Shown here: one piece after another, positions 33,262 through 42,943 of the stretch
How positions within the stretch are numbered: position 1 is the stretch's first letter
Layout of the letters: the number at the start of each line of letters is the position of its first letter
Source: Aureliella helgolandensis
Lineage (GTDB): Bacteria > Planctomycetota > Planctomycetia > Pirellulales > Pirellulaceae
Length of the DNA stretch: 64,000 nucleotides
Assembly: GCF_007752135.1 (NCBI RefSeq)
Contig: NZ_CP036298.1
Coordinates: forward strand, 6,874,501 to 6,938,500
Reading direction: 5' to 3'
The notes under the pieces: model-generated
What the model saw: only the letters and a program-made list of their open reading frames with translations
Database searches by the model: none
What the model was told of the DNA's origin: nothing
Program-made: the position numbers and the translations under genes

Positions 33262-33603
33262 ACTTTGCAGACTCTTACAACGACAACATGAGTGTATTGA
33301 TTGCGACGACTTTAAGACTGAAAACGCCAGGTTTCCAGTTGCACCGCAGCTTCGGGAGCCTGAGCTCACGATTCAGCTCCCAACAACCACCGAAATCTGG
33401 CAATGCCAGGCATTTCCAGTCGGGCCGCCATTCGCAAATCAACCTTTATCAAAGGGCCATGCGAGGGCATCGGGCAGCTTAGCGGTAGGGGCGATTATAC
33501 TGCCCCCAAGCGCTGGCGGAAGCCGAAACGGTCCCTCCTGAGCATCTCTCTCCTAAATTTCAAGGGGGGCTCGCTCCACAGACTTACTCCCCACCTCGCC
33601 AAT
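33262..33603. other. Intergenic region before the Arg-rich gene
   Basis: About 340 nt without a gene. A TATAAT-like hexamer on the minus strand (33499-33494), inside a GGGGC/GCCCC inverted repeat, could be a -10 element for the Arg-rich gene, but no -35 match is present. Confidence 0.35.
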
Positions 33604-34785
33604 TCAAACCTTTTCGAGCTTGGTAATCCTGCCCGTTTTTACCCATTCGGCAACATAAATGCTCCCATCTGCGGCAAAACAAGCGTCGTGCGGGTGGACA
33701 AACTTGCCCGCTTGCCAATCTGCGGGGGTTTCACGAATCTGCCGCCGACGATCTGCCGAAATCCGTGCAACATCCTCCCCTAATCTAGCTACGACTTGAT
33801 TGTCCTTGTCCAGGATCGTCACGCGAGCCACCAATTCTGGAACTAACATCAGATCTCCGCAGATATCGACGTTGGCCGGTAGGCCGAACCCATCGATCGT
33901 ATCGATATAATCGCCTGACAAGCTCAAGCGTTGCAGGGTATGGTGGGCGCGATCCGCCACAATGATGATGGGCTCCGCCCCGCGGGCATCGATCCAGATA
34001 CCGTGGGGCGTATCAAAGGTGCCTTGCCCCTTGCCAGGCCCCCCAAAACAACTTTGCCACTGGCCAGCGGCGTCATAGCGATGGATAAAATACGATCCGT
34101 AGCCATCGGCGAGTAGAAAACCACCGTCGGGCAGAAATGCGAAATTGGTCGGCAAAAAGTGGTCGCGGCCCCAGGCTCGCTGCGGATGCTCGGCTTCCCC
34201 AGCCGCATATTTGTCACTTGCCATAGGGGCGAACTGCTGCCAAACCACCTCCCCGGTGAGAGTCAGCTTGGCCAAACACTTCACTTGCTGATAGGCGGCA
34301 ATGTACAGGAATTCCTCGCCCCCCTCTTCGTGAACTTCAATCCCATGGCCCCCTCCCTGGAATTGCTGTCCAAAGGCTCTGACGAACTGCCCCTGCTCAT
34401 CAAACACAAAGATGGCGGGATGGTCGGACTGCTTCTCGAGCCCCTCATGGATCACGTACAGGTTGCCCGCTTTATCCACAGCCACATTGTGAGTGGTTTG
34501 CCAAGAGTATTTGTCTGGGAGCTGCGGCCAATGGTGATGCACGCGATAGGTGAACTCTCCTGCGCCAATAATGACTTCCGAATCTACTTTGCTGGCTGTG
34601 GCGATCCGGGGTGCACTTCCATGCGCCGCCATAACACCGACAGTGGCAAGGCCGGTGCTCGTCAAAAAACGTCTTCGACTGGAGCCTTGAGTCGGGCAGC
34701 GCTGGGAATCCGATGGGTGGGTATCATTCACGATATAGCTCGCCTTCAATGCAAAACGGAAAACAGCCCCAAAACCAGAAGCCAC
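33604..34785 (-). CDS. Tat-type exported NHL/beta-propeller protein
   Basis: The 393-residue product carries a twin-arginine motif (SSRRRFLTSTGLATVGVMAA) at residues 35-54, so the first about 30 residues may be a longer leader or the start may be internal. The mature protein has repeated NHL-type blades: NVAVDKAGNLYVIHEG, GGGHGIEVHEEGGEEFLYIA, NFAFLPDGGFLLADGYGS, PHGIWIDARGAEPIIIVAD and HDACFAADGSIYVAEW. A six-bladed propeller is likely, similar to peptidylglycine alpha-amidating lyase-type or sugar lactone-type folds. The substrate is unknown. It is transcribed alone. Confidence 0.82.
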   Translation of the reverse strand: MASGFGAVFRFALKASYIVNDTHPSDSQRCPTQGSSRRRFLTSTGLATVGVMAAHGSAPRIATASKVDSEVIIGAGEFTYRVHHHWPQLPDKYSWQTTHNVAVDKAGNLYVIHEGLEKQSDHPAIFVFDEQGQFVRAFGQQFQGGGHGIEVHEEGGEEFLYIAAYQQVKCLAKLTLTGEVVWQQFAPMASDKYAAGEAEHPQRAWGRDHFLPTNFAFLPDGGFLLADGYGSYFIHRYDAAGQWQSCFGGPGKGQGTFDTPHGIWIDARGAEPIIIVADRAHHTLQRLSLSGDYIDTIDGFGLPANVDICGDLMLVPELVARVTILDKDNQVVARLGEDVARISADRRRQIRETPADWQAGKFVHPHDACFAADGSIYVAEWVKTGRITKLEKV

Positions 34786-35382
34786 CAGCGCGGGGCCAGT
34801 GGTCGGTCAATTCTACCAGCGCCAGCGGCGGCCTGCTCAACAACCTCGGTTTGGGCCCCCTAGGCGCAGGCCTATCGTCGCCATACTTCGCCTTACGGGA
34901 CTGTTGATTTAATAGCGATGTGCAATTCCACGCGGAGCGTAGCATCCCTAAATGCCCTGTCTGTAGCGGTAACCACCGTTCCTTGCTCACGCAGCAGGTT
35001 ACTATTTCCGCAGATCGTTCCAAGGCGGGCCAAGCCCCTGCGCACCAACCGCGCGCCCAAGCGGTTAACAACTCTGCGCCACGCGAGAAAGGGACTCCCC
35101 AGCACGCTCTACTGGCGGTTCCTCTCTGCTGACGGCCCACCGCTGCTGCACTTTTCTGGCCGCGAAACGGCTTGAGCATACCGCTGAATCTCGAGAAGTT
35201 GCCGCGGCATTTCTCAAGTTCTGGTTTCGCAGACTTAAAAATGCCCCTCTTCCAGACTTCCCACTCCGAATCGAGGCAGTGAGTGCCCTGCTGCGTCTCC
35301 CGCTCTCCAGCTCTTCTTTTTATAATCAGCCGGCAGTGTTGACGCAGCCCATCGCTTCCCTCGGAACCAGAAGACCGAATTC
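34786..35382. other. Divergent intergenic region with a repeat copy
   Basis: About 600 nt between the propeller gene and tdh. It contains the degraded repeat at 34896-35016. No other gene or RNA was recognised. Confidence 0.5.
34896..35016 (+). repeat. Degraded copy of the terminal-inverted-repeat element
   Basis: CGGGACTGTTGATTTAATAG at the left matches the element end with one change, followed by GCGGAGCGTAGCATCCCTAA, TGTAGCGGTAACCACCGTTC, CTTGCTCACGCAGCAGGTTA and CTATTTCCGCAGATCG, where the right terminus has decayed. This copy resembles both the TIR element and the 92-bp unit and so links them. Confidence 0.75.
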
Positions 35383-36429
35383 ATGAAAGCACTTGTCAAA
35401 AGCCAAGCCCAAGTCGGCCTGTGGCTCGAAGACGTCCCTGAGCCCACCGTTGGCATCAATGACGTCTTAATTCGTGTCGACCGCACCGGGATTTGTGGCA
35501 CGGACATGCACATCTACCAATGGGACAACTGGGCTCAAAAGACCATTCCCGTGCCCTTGGTCGTGGGGCACGAATTCGTAGGAGAAGTTGTCGAAGTCGG
35601 CTCGAACGTCAACGATTTCCACCCTGGTGAAATTGTCAGTGGTGAAGGACATGTCGTGTGCGGACGCTGTCGGAATTGCCTAGCAGGGCGACGCCATTTG
35701 TGCGCTGCGACCACGGGCGTTGGGGTCAATCGCTCGGGTGCCTTTGCTGAGTACATTTCGCTTCCCATGTCAAACGTGTGGCATCACCATGCAGGCATCG
35801 ACCTCGATGTAGCTTCTATCTTCGACCCCTTCGGAAATGCCGTCCACACCGCACTCTCCTTTCCGATCTTAGGAGAAGACGTGCTGATCACCGGCGCCGG
35901 TCCGATCGGCTGCATGGCTGCGGCGGTCGCGCAGTACGCTGGCGCACGATTTGTCGTCGTGACGGACGTCAATCCTTGGCGTCTGGATTTGGCCAAGCGC
36001 ATGGGGGCCACGCGCACCGTCAATGTCAAGCATGAGAGTCTGGCGGAGGTGCAGGCCGACCTCGGCATGACGGAAGGCTTTGACGTGGGACTGGAGATGT
36101 CCGGCAACCCCAGCGCGTTCCGACAAATGCTCGACAACATGGCCCACGGAGGAAAGATCGCCATGCTCGGTATCCCCGCCGAGCCCATCGCTATCGATTG
36201 GAACCAAGTCGTGTTTAACATGCTCTCCATCAAGGGTATCTACGGGAGAGAGATGTACGAAACCTGGTACAAGATGACCGTCTTACTCCAGGGCGGATTG
36301 GATATTTCCCCAGTCATTACCAATCGCCACCATTACACCGATTTCCAACTCGCCTTCGACGAGATGGCTACAGGTCAAACCGGCAAGTCGATTCTGTACT
36401 GGCGCGATGCGCCACCTGCCAAGCCCTAG
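35383..36429 (+). CDS. tdh: L-threonine 3-dehydrogenase
   Basis: The 348-residue product is a zinc medium-chain dehydrogenase: catalytic zinc ligands GICGTDMH and GHEF, structural zinc cysteines [15 protein letters not shown], and the NAD-binding [16 protein letters not shown]-specific features are [13 protein letters not shown] and the ending [17 protein letters not shown]. It oxidises threonine to 2-amino-3-ketobutyrate with NAD+. The kbl gene follows 69 nt later, completing threonine degradation to glycine and acetyl-CoA; an operon is very likely. No Lrp-type binding site was recognised upstream. Confidence 0.96.
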   Translation: MKALVKSQAQVGLWLEDVPEPTVGINDVLIRVDRTGICGTDMHIYQWDNWAQKTIPVPLVVGHEFVGEVVEVGSNVNDFHPGEIVSGEGHVVCGRCRNCLAGRRHLCAATTGVGVNRSGAFAEYISLPMSNVWHHHAGIDLDVASIFDPFGNAVHTALSFPILGEDVLITGAGPIGCMAAAVAQYAGARFVVVTDVNPWRLDLAKRMGATRTVNVKHESLAEVQADLGMTEGFDVGLEMSGNPSAFRQMLDNMAHGGKIAMLGIPAEPIAIDWNQVVFNMLSIKGIYGREMYETWYKMTVLLQGGLDISPVITNRHHYTDFQLAFDEMATGQTGKSILYWRDAPPAKP

Positions 36430-36498
36430 ACTCCACCATTGCCCAACACCGTTGCCTAAGTCACTGCCACCAGGCCTAGCCCCCAGAGACCAAGTCCT

Positions 36499-37680
36499 AT
36501 GTTCGGAAAATTCCAAGACCATCTCCAACAACAGCTCAGCGAAATCGAAGCAGCCGGACTCAAGAAGTCCGAGCGAGTTCTTCAGTCGGCTCAGCAAGCG
36601 ATGGTCAACGTCAAGGGACAACGCGTCCTAAACATGTGCGCCAACAACTATCTGGGCTTAGCCTCCCATCGCGTGGTGCGCGACGCAGCCACGGAAGCCA
36701 TTGAAAAGTGGGGCTATGGGCTGGCGAGCGTCCGCTTCATATGCGGTACCCAACAATTGCACCAAGAACTCGAACTCAAGCTCAGCCAATTTTTGGGCAC
36801 CGAAGACACCATTCTGTACTCCTCCTGCTTCGACGCCAACGGCGGTCTCTTCGAGACGCTGCTCACCGCCGAGGATGCAATCATTTCCGATGAACTCAAT
36901 CATGCCAGCATTATTGATGGCGTCAGATTGTGCAAAGCACAGCGTTTTCGCTACAAGAATAACAACATGCAGGACCTGGAAAGCCAACTCCAAGCGGCAC
37001 AGGGAGCTCGGTTCCGCATGATTGCCACCGACGGGGTCTTTTCGATGGATGGCACCATCGCAGACCTGCCCAGCATCTGCGACTTGGCGGACAAGTACCA
37101 GGCTCTGGTCATGGTGGATGATTCCCACGCCGTCGGCTTCATGGGACAGCAAGGGCGTGGCACGCATGAATTTCATGATGTAATCGACCGCATCGACATC
37201 CTGACCGGTACGCTCGGTAAAGCCCTCGGTGGCGCCAGTGGTGGTTACACCTCGGGCAAGCAGGAGATCGTTGATCTCCTACGGCAACGCTCGCGCCCCT
37301 ATTTGTTTTCGAATTCACTGGCTCCGCCCATCGCCGCCGCGTCTATTGCAGCACTTGAGCTCCTCCAGCACTCAACCCAACTCCGCGATCAACTCCAAGA
37401 GAACACGCAATATTTCCGGCAGGCCATTACTAAGCTAGGTTTCAATCTGGTTCCCGGTGAACACCCCATTGTCCCGATCATGCTGGGAGACGCGAGATTG
37501 GCTAGCGAGCTGGCTGACCGCCTGTTGGAGAAGGGGGTCTACGTCATCGGTTTCTCCTACCCCGTAGTGCCGCAAGGCAAAGCTCGCATTCGGACGCAAA
37601 TCTCCGCAGCCCATTCACGCGAAGATCTGGAATTCGCAGTAGAAATGTTCGGCCAAGCCAAATCTGAAATGGGGCTTTAG
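36499..37680 (+). CDS. kbl: Glycine C-acetyltransferase (2-amino-3-ketobutyrate CoA ligase)
   Basis: The 393-residue product is a PLP enzyme of the alpha-oxoamine synthase family. Visible are [13 protein letters not shown], the [16 protein letters not shown] segment, [19 protein letters not shown] (PLP-contacting Asp and His) and the Schiff-base lysine in [16 protein letters not shown]. It cleaves 2-amino-3-ketobutyrate with CoA to glycine and acetyl-CoA. It is co-oriented with tdh. Its TAG stop (37678-37680) shares its last base with the start of a 110-bp palindromic element. Confidence 0.96.
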   Translation: MFGKFQDHLQQQLSEIEAAGLKKSERVLQSAQQAMVNVKGQRVLNMCANNYLGLASHRVVRDAATEAIEKWGYGLASVRFICGTQQLHQELELKLSQFLGTEDTILYSSCFDANGGLFETLLTAEDAIISDELNHASIIDGVRLCKAQRFRYKNNNMQDLESQLQAAQGARFRMIATDGVFSMDGTIADLPSICDLADKYQALVMVDDSHAVGFMGQQGRGTHEFHDVIDRIDILTGTLGKALGGASGGYTSGKQEIVDLLRQRSRPYLFSNSLAPPIAAASIAALELLQHSTQLRDQLQENTQYFRQAITKLGFNLVPGEHPIVPIMLGDARLASELADRLLEKGVYVIGFSYPVVPQGKARIRTQISAAHSREDLEFAVEMFGQAKSEMGL

Positions 37681-37789
37681 GTCCGTCGGAACAATTATTG
37701 GCGGATAGTCGCCGAACTGCTCCGCCGGTTCGTTCGGGAAAACACCGATCGGCGGAGCGATCTGGCGACACATATTGTTCCGAAGATTC
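37680..37789. repeat. 110-bp palindromic element, copy 2
   Basis: It is colinear with the copy at 3251-3360: GGTCCGTCGGAACAATTATT at the left, the conserved GGTTCGTTCGGGAAAA centre, CGGCGGAGCG, and ATTGTTCCGAAGATTC at the right. The right outer arm has drifted. The inner GCTCCGCCG/CGGCGGAGC stem is intact. It starts on the last base of the kbl stop codon, so it will be transcribed and may act as a terminator or mRNA-protecting hairpin. Confidence 0.9.
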
Positions 37790-38310
37790 TTAAAGGGGAA
37801 GTGGCTCCACACCTTCTTCAACCTGAGAAATCCTCTGCAGCGCGAGGAGGGCATGAAGCAACCGCGAAAGGGGGGGGGCGACCTTGCTATTGCTCGATGA
37901 CGCCACAAAATTGCTGGACGGCATGCAAAGCAAAAGCCTGCAAATGCCTTCCCTTAAATCCAACCGTCACCTAACTCTAATTTCACCGTGACAGTGAGTG
38001 AGCCACGACGACTAGTGATACGCTATGGCCAGGCAATCCAGTCAGGCAGCAGTAAGCCCCGAACTATCCGGGCTGTTGATTAAATGGCAATTTGAATTTT
38101 AATGCGGAGGTAGCATCCTTAATTGACTTGTAGCAGAGGTTATCTTTCCTTGCTCACGCGGCGGGTTACTATTTCAACAGCCCGTATCGACCAGGGCCTC
38201 AACACCAGGGCGCCTGCGAACGGATTTTCTTGGCCGCACCGTTGGGCTTAAAGCGGCCCCCGGGAGTAACCATCCCTGCATGGCAAATTCCCTGCGACGG
38301 CCGATTGAAT
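37790..38310. other. Intergenic region with a repeat copy
   Basis: No gene was recognised. It contains the element at 38069-38184. Confidence 0.5.
38069..38184 (+). repeat. Terminal-inverted-repeat element, second good copy
   Basis: It runs from CGGGCTGTTGA (38069-38079) to TCAACAGCCCG (38174-38184), a perfect 11-bp terminal inverted repeat. The inside carries TGGCAATTTGAATTTTAATG, GGAGGTAGCATCCTTAATTG, TAGCAGAGGTTATC and TTCCTTGCTCACGCGGCGGG. It is the reverse-complement orientation of the copy at 27368-27491. It has no coding capacity. Confidence 0.88.
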
Positions 38311-38805
38311 TTAAGAGGCGTTAGGGGTAGCACCCGGTAGATTCTGCAATTCGGCTAGGAGCTTGGGACCGGCCGCGACCAGCATGTCGAGCACTTCGTC
38401 GAAGCCCTCGTCACCTCCGTAGTATGGGTCGGGGACTTCTTCGGGCCAGCTGTCATCCAGATAGTCGCTGAGTAACCGCAGCTTCCCCTCTCCCCCATTG
38501 GCCAAGCCATGCAACTCTCGCAAATTGCTCTTGTCCATCGCAACGATAAGGTCGAAGGCGGCAAAATCACGAGAGGAAGCCATGCGGGAGCGGCTGGTCA
38601 GTTCGATTCCTCGTTTGGCGGCAGCAGTTCGCATGCGTTTATCGGCTGGTTCACCGATATGATAGCTGCTCGTGCCAGCCGAATCGACTTCGAGCTCATC
38701 CTGCACTCCCAACTGTTCGGCTAAATGCTGTAGCACTCCCTCAGCAGCTGGACTTCGGCAGATATTCCCCAAGCACACAAACAAAATTCGCTTCTTAGTG
38801 GTCAT
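38311..38805 (-). CDS. Low-molecular-weight protein-tyrosine phosphatase
   Basis: The 164-residue product has the P-loop VCLGNICRS at the N-terminus (C-x5-R nucleophile loop) and the general acid Asp in VPDPYYGG. The length and order fit the LMW-PTP family. Such enzymes dephosphorylate tyrosine residues, in bacteria often on polysaccharide-export kinases, although some act as arsenate reductases. No Wzc/Wzb-type or ars neighbours exist, so the substrate is open. It is transcribed alone. Confidence 0.94.
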   Translation of the reverse strand: MTTKKRILFVCLGNICRSPAAEGVLQHLAEQLGVQDELEVDSAGTSSYHIGEPADKRMRTAAAKRGIELTSRSRMASSRDFAAFDLIVAMDKSNLRELHGLANGGEGKLRLLSDYLDDSWPEEVPDPYYGGDEGFDEVLDMLVAAGPKLLAELQNLPGATPNAS

Positions 38806-39275
38806 CTACCAACTCGCTAAGTCAAAAAACGGAGTCCCAACAAGCAGCTGGAGCTGAGGACACACTTCGAACGGTTCGTCAACGACTTGCAAACCTCCAA
38901 CATTGCGGAGAGCCCAGCGAAGCTTGAGTACCTGAAGAGTCAGAGGCGACTACAGTCTTACCGCGAAGGTAGCCCCCCAATCAACGATAGCGGCAATCCC
39001 TCTCTCTCGCTCTCGCGGTGGGTTGATATTGTAACCTGCCAGATAATGACTTGTTGATTGAACCGCAATTTTCATTTCAGTGCGGCGGCAGTTCCGCCAA
39101 TTACTCTGTAGGCGCAATCAAACTCTCTTGCTCACGCCGTGAGCTGCTACCTGAACAAACCGGTAAGCAAGCTTGAACTTGCTGTTGCTACAATTCGATT
39201 CTGATCGCAATTTTAGTATTGAGATTCAAAATCCAACGAAGTCAACAAGTCTCTTTCGCCAAGAACGAATCAAGC
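38806..39275. other. Intergenic region with a degraded repeat
   Basis: No gene was recognised. It contains the degraded element at 39049-39160. Confidence 0.45.
39049..39160 (+). repeat. Strongly degraded copy of the dispersed element
   Basis: ACTTGTTGATTGAACCGCAA, TTCATTTCAGTGCGGCGGCA, TCTGTAGGCGCAATC and CTCTTGCTCACGCCGTGAGC appear in the same order as in the 38069 copy. Both terminal repeats are eroded. Confidence 0.55.
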
Positions 39276-39878
39276 TTAGGGAAGCTGGGGCGCTCGCGCC
39301 GTGAGAACCGCAGCAGACACGCGTGCGGAACGCTCGGGGTCGAGCGTGGGACGACGACCGGCGATCGTGAGTGCCGCGGAAACTTGAGTTCCAGCCTCAG
39401 GCATGCGGGAAACCGGTGAGGACACTGCACCAGCCAAGACATTAGTACCGCCGAGCGTCTCTGGCGTCTCAAGGTCCGCTGTATAGTATTCGAACGGTAC
39501 GCGTTGATCCTGTTGAACTTGTGCATGATGTCCGTGACGCAGTCCGTGGTGTGTGCAACACGTGGTACAGATCGTTTTGATAGACCAATCGTACTTGCAA
39601 ACCGTGATCTCTTTCTTCACCTCCTCCAGCACGCACACTCGCCGCACCTCTCCGCCACGACGCGGGCCGCACTTATCCCACGGAAACTTGATGCCAGGAA
39701 TGCAGATCTCCTTGGATTTCACTTCGAAGGCGGCCACATCCTCTTGTGCTTGAGACACCTCCAACACGCAGACCTGCTTCCCGCACACGCAGCAGCATCG
39801 GTGTCCACCGGCCCAGGCGGAAGCCATGGTGGAGGAAGCCAACAACAATGCAATGCTCAATAGATAACCAGATTTCAT
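39276..39878 (-). CDS. Secreted Cys-rich protein of unknown function
   Basis: The ATG at 39878 is followed at once by a signal peptide (MKSGYLLSIALLLASSTMAS). The mature part of about 180 residues is Cys-rich in its first half: HRCCCVCGKQVCVLEV, KEICIPGIKFPWDKC, RRVCVLEEVKKEITVCKYDW and TICTTCCTHHGLRHGHH. The two VCVLEV motifs indicate an internal repeat. Cys/His clusters could bind metal or make disulfides. The C-terminal 60 residues are Ala/Thr-rich. I do not recognise the family. It lies 59 nt downstream of the porin gene on the same strand, so it may be co-expressed with it. Confidence 0.7.
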   Translation of the reverse strand: MKSGYLLSIALLLASSTMASAWAGGHRCCCVCGKQVCVLEVSQAQEDVAAFEVKSKEICIPGIKFPWDKCGPRRGGEVRRVCVLEEVKKEITVCKYDWSIKTICTTCCTHHGLRHGHHAQVQQDQRVPFEYYTADLETPETLGGTNVLAGAVSSPVSRMPEAGTQVSAALTIAGRRPTLDPERSARVSAAVLTARAPQLP

Positions 39879-39937
39879 TTGACAGCCCTTTTGCAAACGA
39901 CTTCGAGGAATTTGGGAGACCGCTTCGAATTGTCCAC

Positions 39938-41512
39938 CTAGAAATCGCACATAAATCTTGTGCCTAGAATCCAATAGTCTCCCCCGTCAAAACCTCCGAC
40001 AAGTTTGTGATCTCGGATATCTCCGCAGATCAGATTGGTCTGCACTTTTGAGTAGGCATTCCAATGCCAGTTGAGTCCCATCGTACAACTCTGCCCCACA
40101 CCGCCCCGAATGTCCGCGTCCGACAGGTCGAGGTAGTCGTAGCGCGCGGCGAGTTGCCAGGCTCCCCAGCCACTGCCCGTGCCACCACTCAAGCGATCCA
40201 CGAGGAAGAAGTTTTCATGTGGCTTCACGCGTCCGAGGGTACCGCTGCTTCGAGAAATTGGTAAATGCTCGCCGGTCAGGAAGTAGGAGGCGTACACGTA
40301 GAACCCGTGAAAGAATAAATCATCTCCCGTACCAGGAGTCACGTTGTCGCGTTGCATGAAGTTCGTCATGTATTCGCCGGTCAATTGGAATCGTCCCAAA
40401 TTCAAGACGCTTTCCAATGCGATGATTTCGTACCAATCCGCGCCAGCAATGCGACCAGTGTCGAGCCAACGGGAGTCGCTACGTGCTTCGGGGCGCGTTC
40501 GGAAACGTCCTTCATTGGCGTTGGTGGCTGCGTCGCCAGCATTTCCATCGGGGTTGGAAATGGCACCAGCCAGGGCACAGTGATAGTAGCCGCGGCCCCC
40601 AGAAGCTTGGTCATACCAAGGCGTTGCGGCCAGGCGGCCATAGCCACCCATCTGCAAGGAGTCTCCGATGAAACGACCATCCGTAGAGGTATTCTCTAAA
40701 TTAAAAATCCCATACCGCCAATTCACCGACTCGTCCTCGGTCACACCGTAGAAGCAAGCTCCTACACGACGTGCATCTTCATTGAACGACTCCACCACCA
40801 GAGGACGCTCGGCAAAAACGTTGTACCGCGAGCTATTGAGGTGATCGAGCCCCAACGGTCGCTTTTGATTGCCCAGTAGCAGCGTCTGATTGCCCGGTAA
40901 ATGGTTCCAACCGAAATATGCATCTTTGTATTCAGGAGTCCCGGGATTGTTGAAGTCGAGTTGGATCTTCCACTCCATGTTTTGTGGGATGGCTCCATCG
41001 AACTCTAAGCGAATGCGGCGAAACTGAAAGCGATCCTCTGGATCGGTACCGTACGCGGCGGAGGTGGGATCAGAATGCTCGAGGTAGCCAATTCCGGGAT
41101 CATTGTTCAAGAAGCCCCAGTAGTCCATGTGGATCCGGCCGCCCACATCGAACGTCGGCTTCTTCTGGGCATCGGCCTTGGCCTGCTTCTCGCCGTCAAG
41201 CCGATCCTTGTATTGCTCTTCAAGATCGGCGAGACGCTTATCCAGGTCAGCCTGCATCTTCGCCAAGGCGTCAACCTCACTGGCAGGCACTTTCTCCGCC
41301 AGCCCCCCAGGCTCGGTTTCCCAGGGAAGTGCCGCCATACGCATTCCATCTACCGCTGGCCCGGCCCGTTCAGCGGAATCAAAACCAGCAGCATTTGCCC
41401 CCTCCGGCCCCATTGAAAATGCTTGCTGAGCGTACCCAGAGCGACATTCCCAGCCCGCCCCCACCGCCACCAAGGCGCCCAGGAACAGTGCTATCCGCGT
41501 TATGCGTTTCAT
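39938..41512 (-). CDS. OprP/OprO-type porin
   Basis: The ATG at 41512 opens a signal peptide (MKRITRIALFLGALVAVGAG); a frame open to 41596 adds an unlikely leader. The 524-residue product has a coiled-coil stretch after cleavage (EVDALAKMQADLDKRLADLEEQYKDRLDGEK), then a beta-barrel of the phosphate-selective porin family: GRIHMDYWGFLN, RFQFRRIRLEFDGAI, WKIQLDF, DAYFGWNHLPGNQTLLLGNQ, LARYDYLDLSD-type strands, and a terminal aromatic residue (CDF) as needed for barrel assembly. It forms an outer membrane channel; the anion selectivity is not readable here. The coiled coil could trimerise or link to peptidoglycan. Confidence 0.88.
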   Translation of the reverse strand: MKRITRIALFLGALVAVGAGWECRSGYAQQAFSMGPEGANAAGFDSAERAGPAVDGMRMAALPWETEPGGLAEKVPASEVDALAKMQADLDKRLADLEEQYKDRLDGEKQAKADAQKKPTFDVGGRIHMDYWGFLNNDPGIGYLEHSDPTSAAYGTDPEDRFQFRRIRLEFDGAIPQNMEWKIQLDFNNPGTPEYKDAYFGWNHLPGNQTLLLGNQKRPLGLDHLNSSRYNVFAERPLVVESFNEDARRVGACFYGVTEDESVNWRYGIFNLENTSTDGRFIGDSLQMGGYGRLAATPWYDQASGGRGYYHCALAGAISNPDGNAGDAATNANEGRFRTRPEARSDSRWLDTGRIAGADWYEIIALESVLNLGRFQLTGEYMTNFMQRDNVTPGTGDDLFFHGFYVYASYFLTGEHLPISRSSGTLGRVKPHENFFLVDRLSGGTGSGWGAWQLAARYDYLDLSDADIRGGVGQSCTMGLNWHWNAYSKVQTNLICGDIRDHKLVGGFDGGDYWILGTRFMCDF

Positions 41513-41966
41513 CGAGACTTTGCTTCCATGCAAAGGAGTGGATAACGAAAGCTCCGCAAATACTCCCAGCCCCAAACGAGTTGCAATCCATTGCACTTCG
41601 CCAGCTGGGGCGGTTTTAGATATCGCGTTGGTACTCCGCAGGTAACCCCATCACTTCGACGACCTTAGAATTCCCAGGACCAGGCTGACGAAGCGGCCAG
41701 TGGAAAACCGGCACGGCTCTGCCCATCGGTCGCATGGCGGAGGTCAGTGAAGGGATCGATTGCGGAAGATTGAGCTGGGCGTTCGAACTTTAATCGTTAC
41801 AAGCAATGCGCCAACTACGGTAAGATTTCGTGAGAATGCAGTAAACGCGGTATTCTGGAGGTAAGACCAGTATTGCAACAACTACAACCCTCATAGTTTT
41901 ACGCCCATGCCGCGAACGCCGATGGCGCGCTCGCGCACTCGTCAATAGACGAATTACCGGCAAACT
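41513..41966. other. Intergenic region between nagA and the porin gene
   Basis: About 450 nt. No gene, RNA or clear repeat was recognised; it should hold the porin promoter. Confidence 0.4.
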
Positions 41967-42878
41967 CTACGCAAACCACTTAGCAGCATTGTCGTACAAG
42001 AGAGCCTGACGCTGTTTGTCATCCAAGCTCAGCGAAGTTGACAGCCAGTGATCCGCATCCTGCATCGTCGCTGCGGAGCCCACGAAATGGTCTCCCGAAA
42101 CATCGCGAGCCGCCTTATCGGCCCCCACATGAACGGTACGTCCCCCCAAGGGGTATTCCCCGGGGCCAAGTCCTGCAGCACTGATAGCATCGGAGACCAC
42201 CGCCAGGCGGTCGGCGGGCAGCCAATCCAGCAGGTGCCGGAAGAGCAGGGAGGGAACGTGGAAGCCATCTGCGATCACCGTAAACCGCAATTGCGAACGT
42301 TTCGCCAACGCGCGCAACAAGATGTTGTCATGACGTGGGAGCAGGGGGGGACAGCCGTTTCCAAAATGCGTGAAGAGGTCGAGCCCCTGTTCCATGCAGA
42401 CCTCGAGCTCCTGCAACGACGCATTGGTATGGCCCGCCGCAACGTGCACCCCTTGCGCAACGCAGTACCGGGTCAGGGCCCCAGCCTGGTCCACTTCGGG
42501 CGCGAGGGTCACCAGCCTCAGGAAGCCCTCGGTTGCCTCATGCAAACGTTTCAGGAGATCAAGATTCGCTGGCGAAGCGTGCTGCTTGGGATGCGCACCG
42601 ATATAGCCGGACTCCGGTGACAGGAACGGCCCCTCAAGGTGAATTCCACGAAAGACTTGGCCGGCAGCCCCACCGGCCTGGATCGCTGCGAGCAAATTCG
42701 CCACGCACCCAGTCATGGTCTGCTCCGAAGCAGTGATGACCGTCGGAAATGCAGTTACTACACCATGCGATTGCATCGTTCGAGCCGCCAATTCGACTTG
42801 CTCGACCGACGTGCCGGGGTCATTGAAATCGACCCCGACGTAACCGTTAATTTGCACATCAAAGTAGTGGTTCTGCAT
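41967..42878 (-). CDS. nagA: N-acetylglucosamine-6-phosphate deacetylase
   Basis: The 303-residue product carries the amidohydrolase motifs of NagA: YFDVQINGYVGVDF at the start, GIHLEGPFLSPESGYIGAH (metal-binding Glu), VAAGHTNAS and LFTHFGNGCPP (His ligands), VIADGFHV, and the catalytic Asp in VVSDAIS. It converts GlcNAc-6-P to GlcN-6-P. At 303 residues it is shorter than the usual about 380, because it begins directly at the barrel and lacks most of the N-terminal beta-domain. The gene follows nagB by 65 nt; together they channel GlcNAc-6-P into fructose-6-P. Confidence 0.92.
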   Translation of the reverse strand: MQNHYFDVQINGYVGVDFNDPGTSVEQVELAARTMQSHGVVTAFPTVITASEQTMTGCVANLLAAIQAGGAAGQVFRGIHLEGPFLSPESGYIGAHPKQHASPANLDLLKRLHEATEGFLRLVTLAPEVDQAGALTRYCVAQGVHVAAGHTNASLQELEVCMEQGLDLFTHFGNGCPPLLPRHDNILLRALAKRSQLRFTVIADGFHVPSLLFRHLLDWLPADRLAVVSDAISAAGLGPGEYPLGGRTVHVGADKAARDVSGDHFVGSAATMQDADHWLSTSLSLDDKQRQALLYDNAAKWFA

Positions 42879-42943
42879 GGCATCGCTTCAGATTTTACGG
42901 TTTGTCGGAGTTGCAAGTGGGCGTCTCGAAAGGGGCGCGATGG

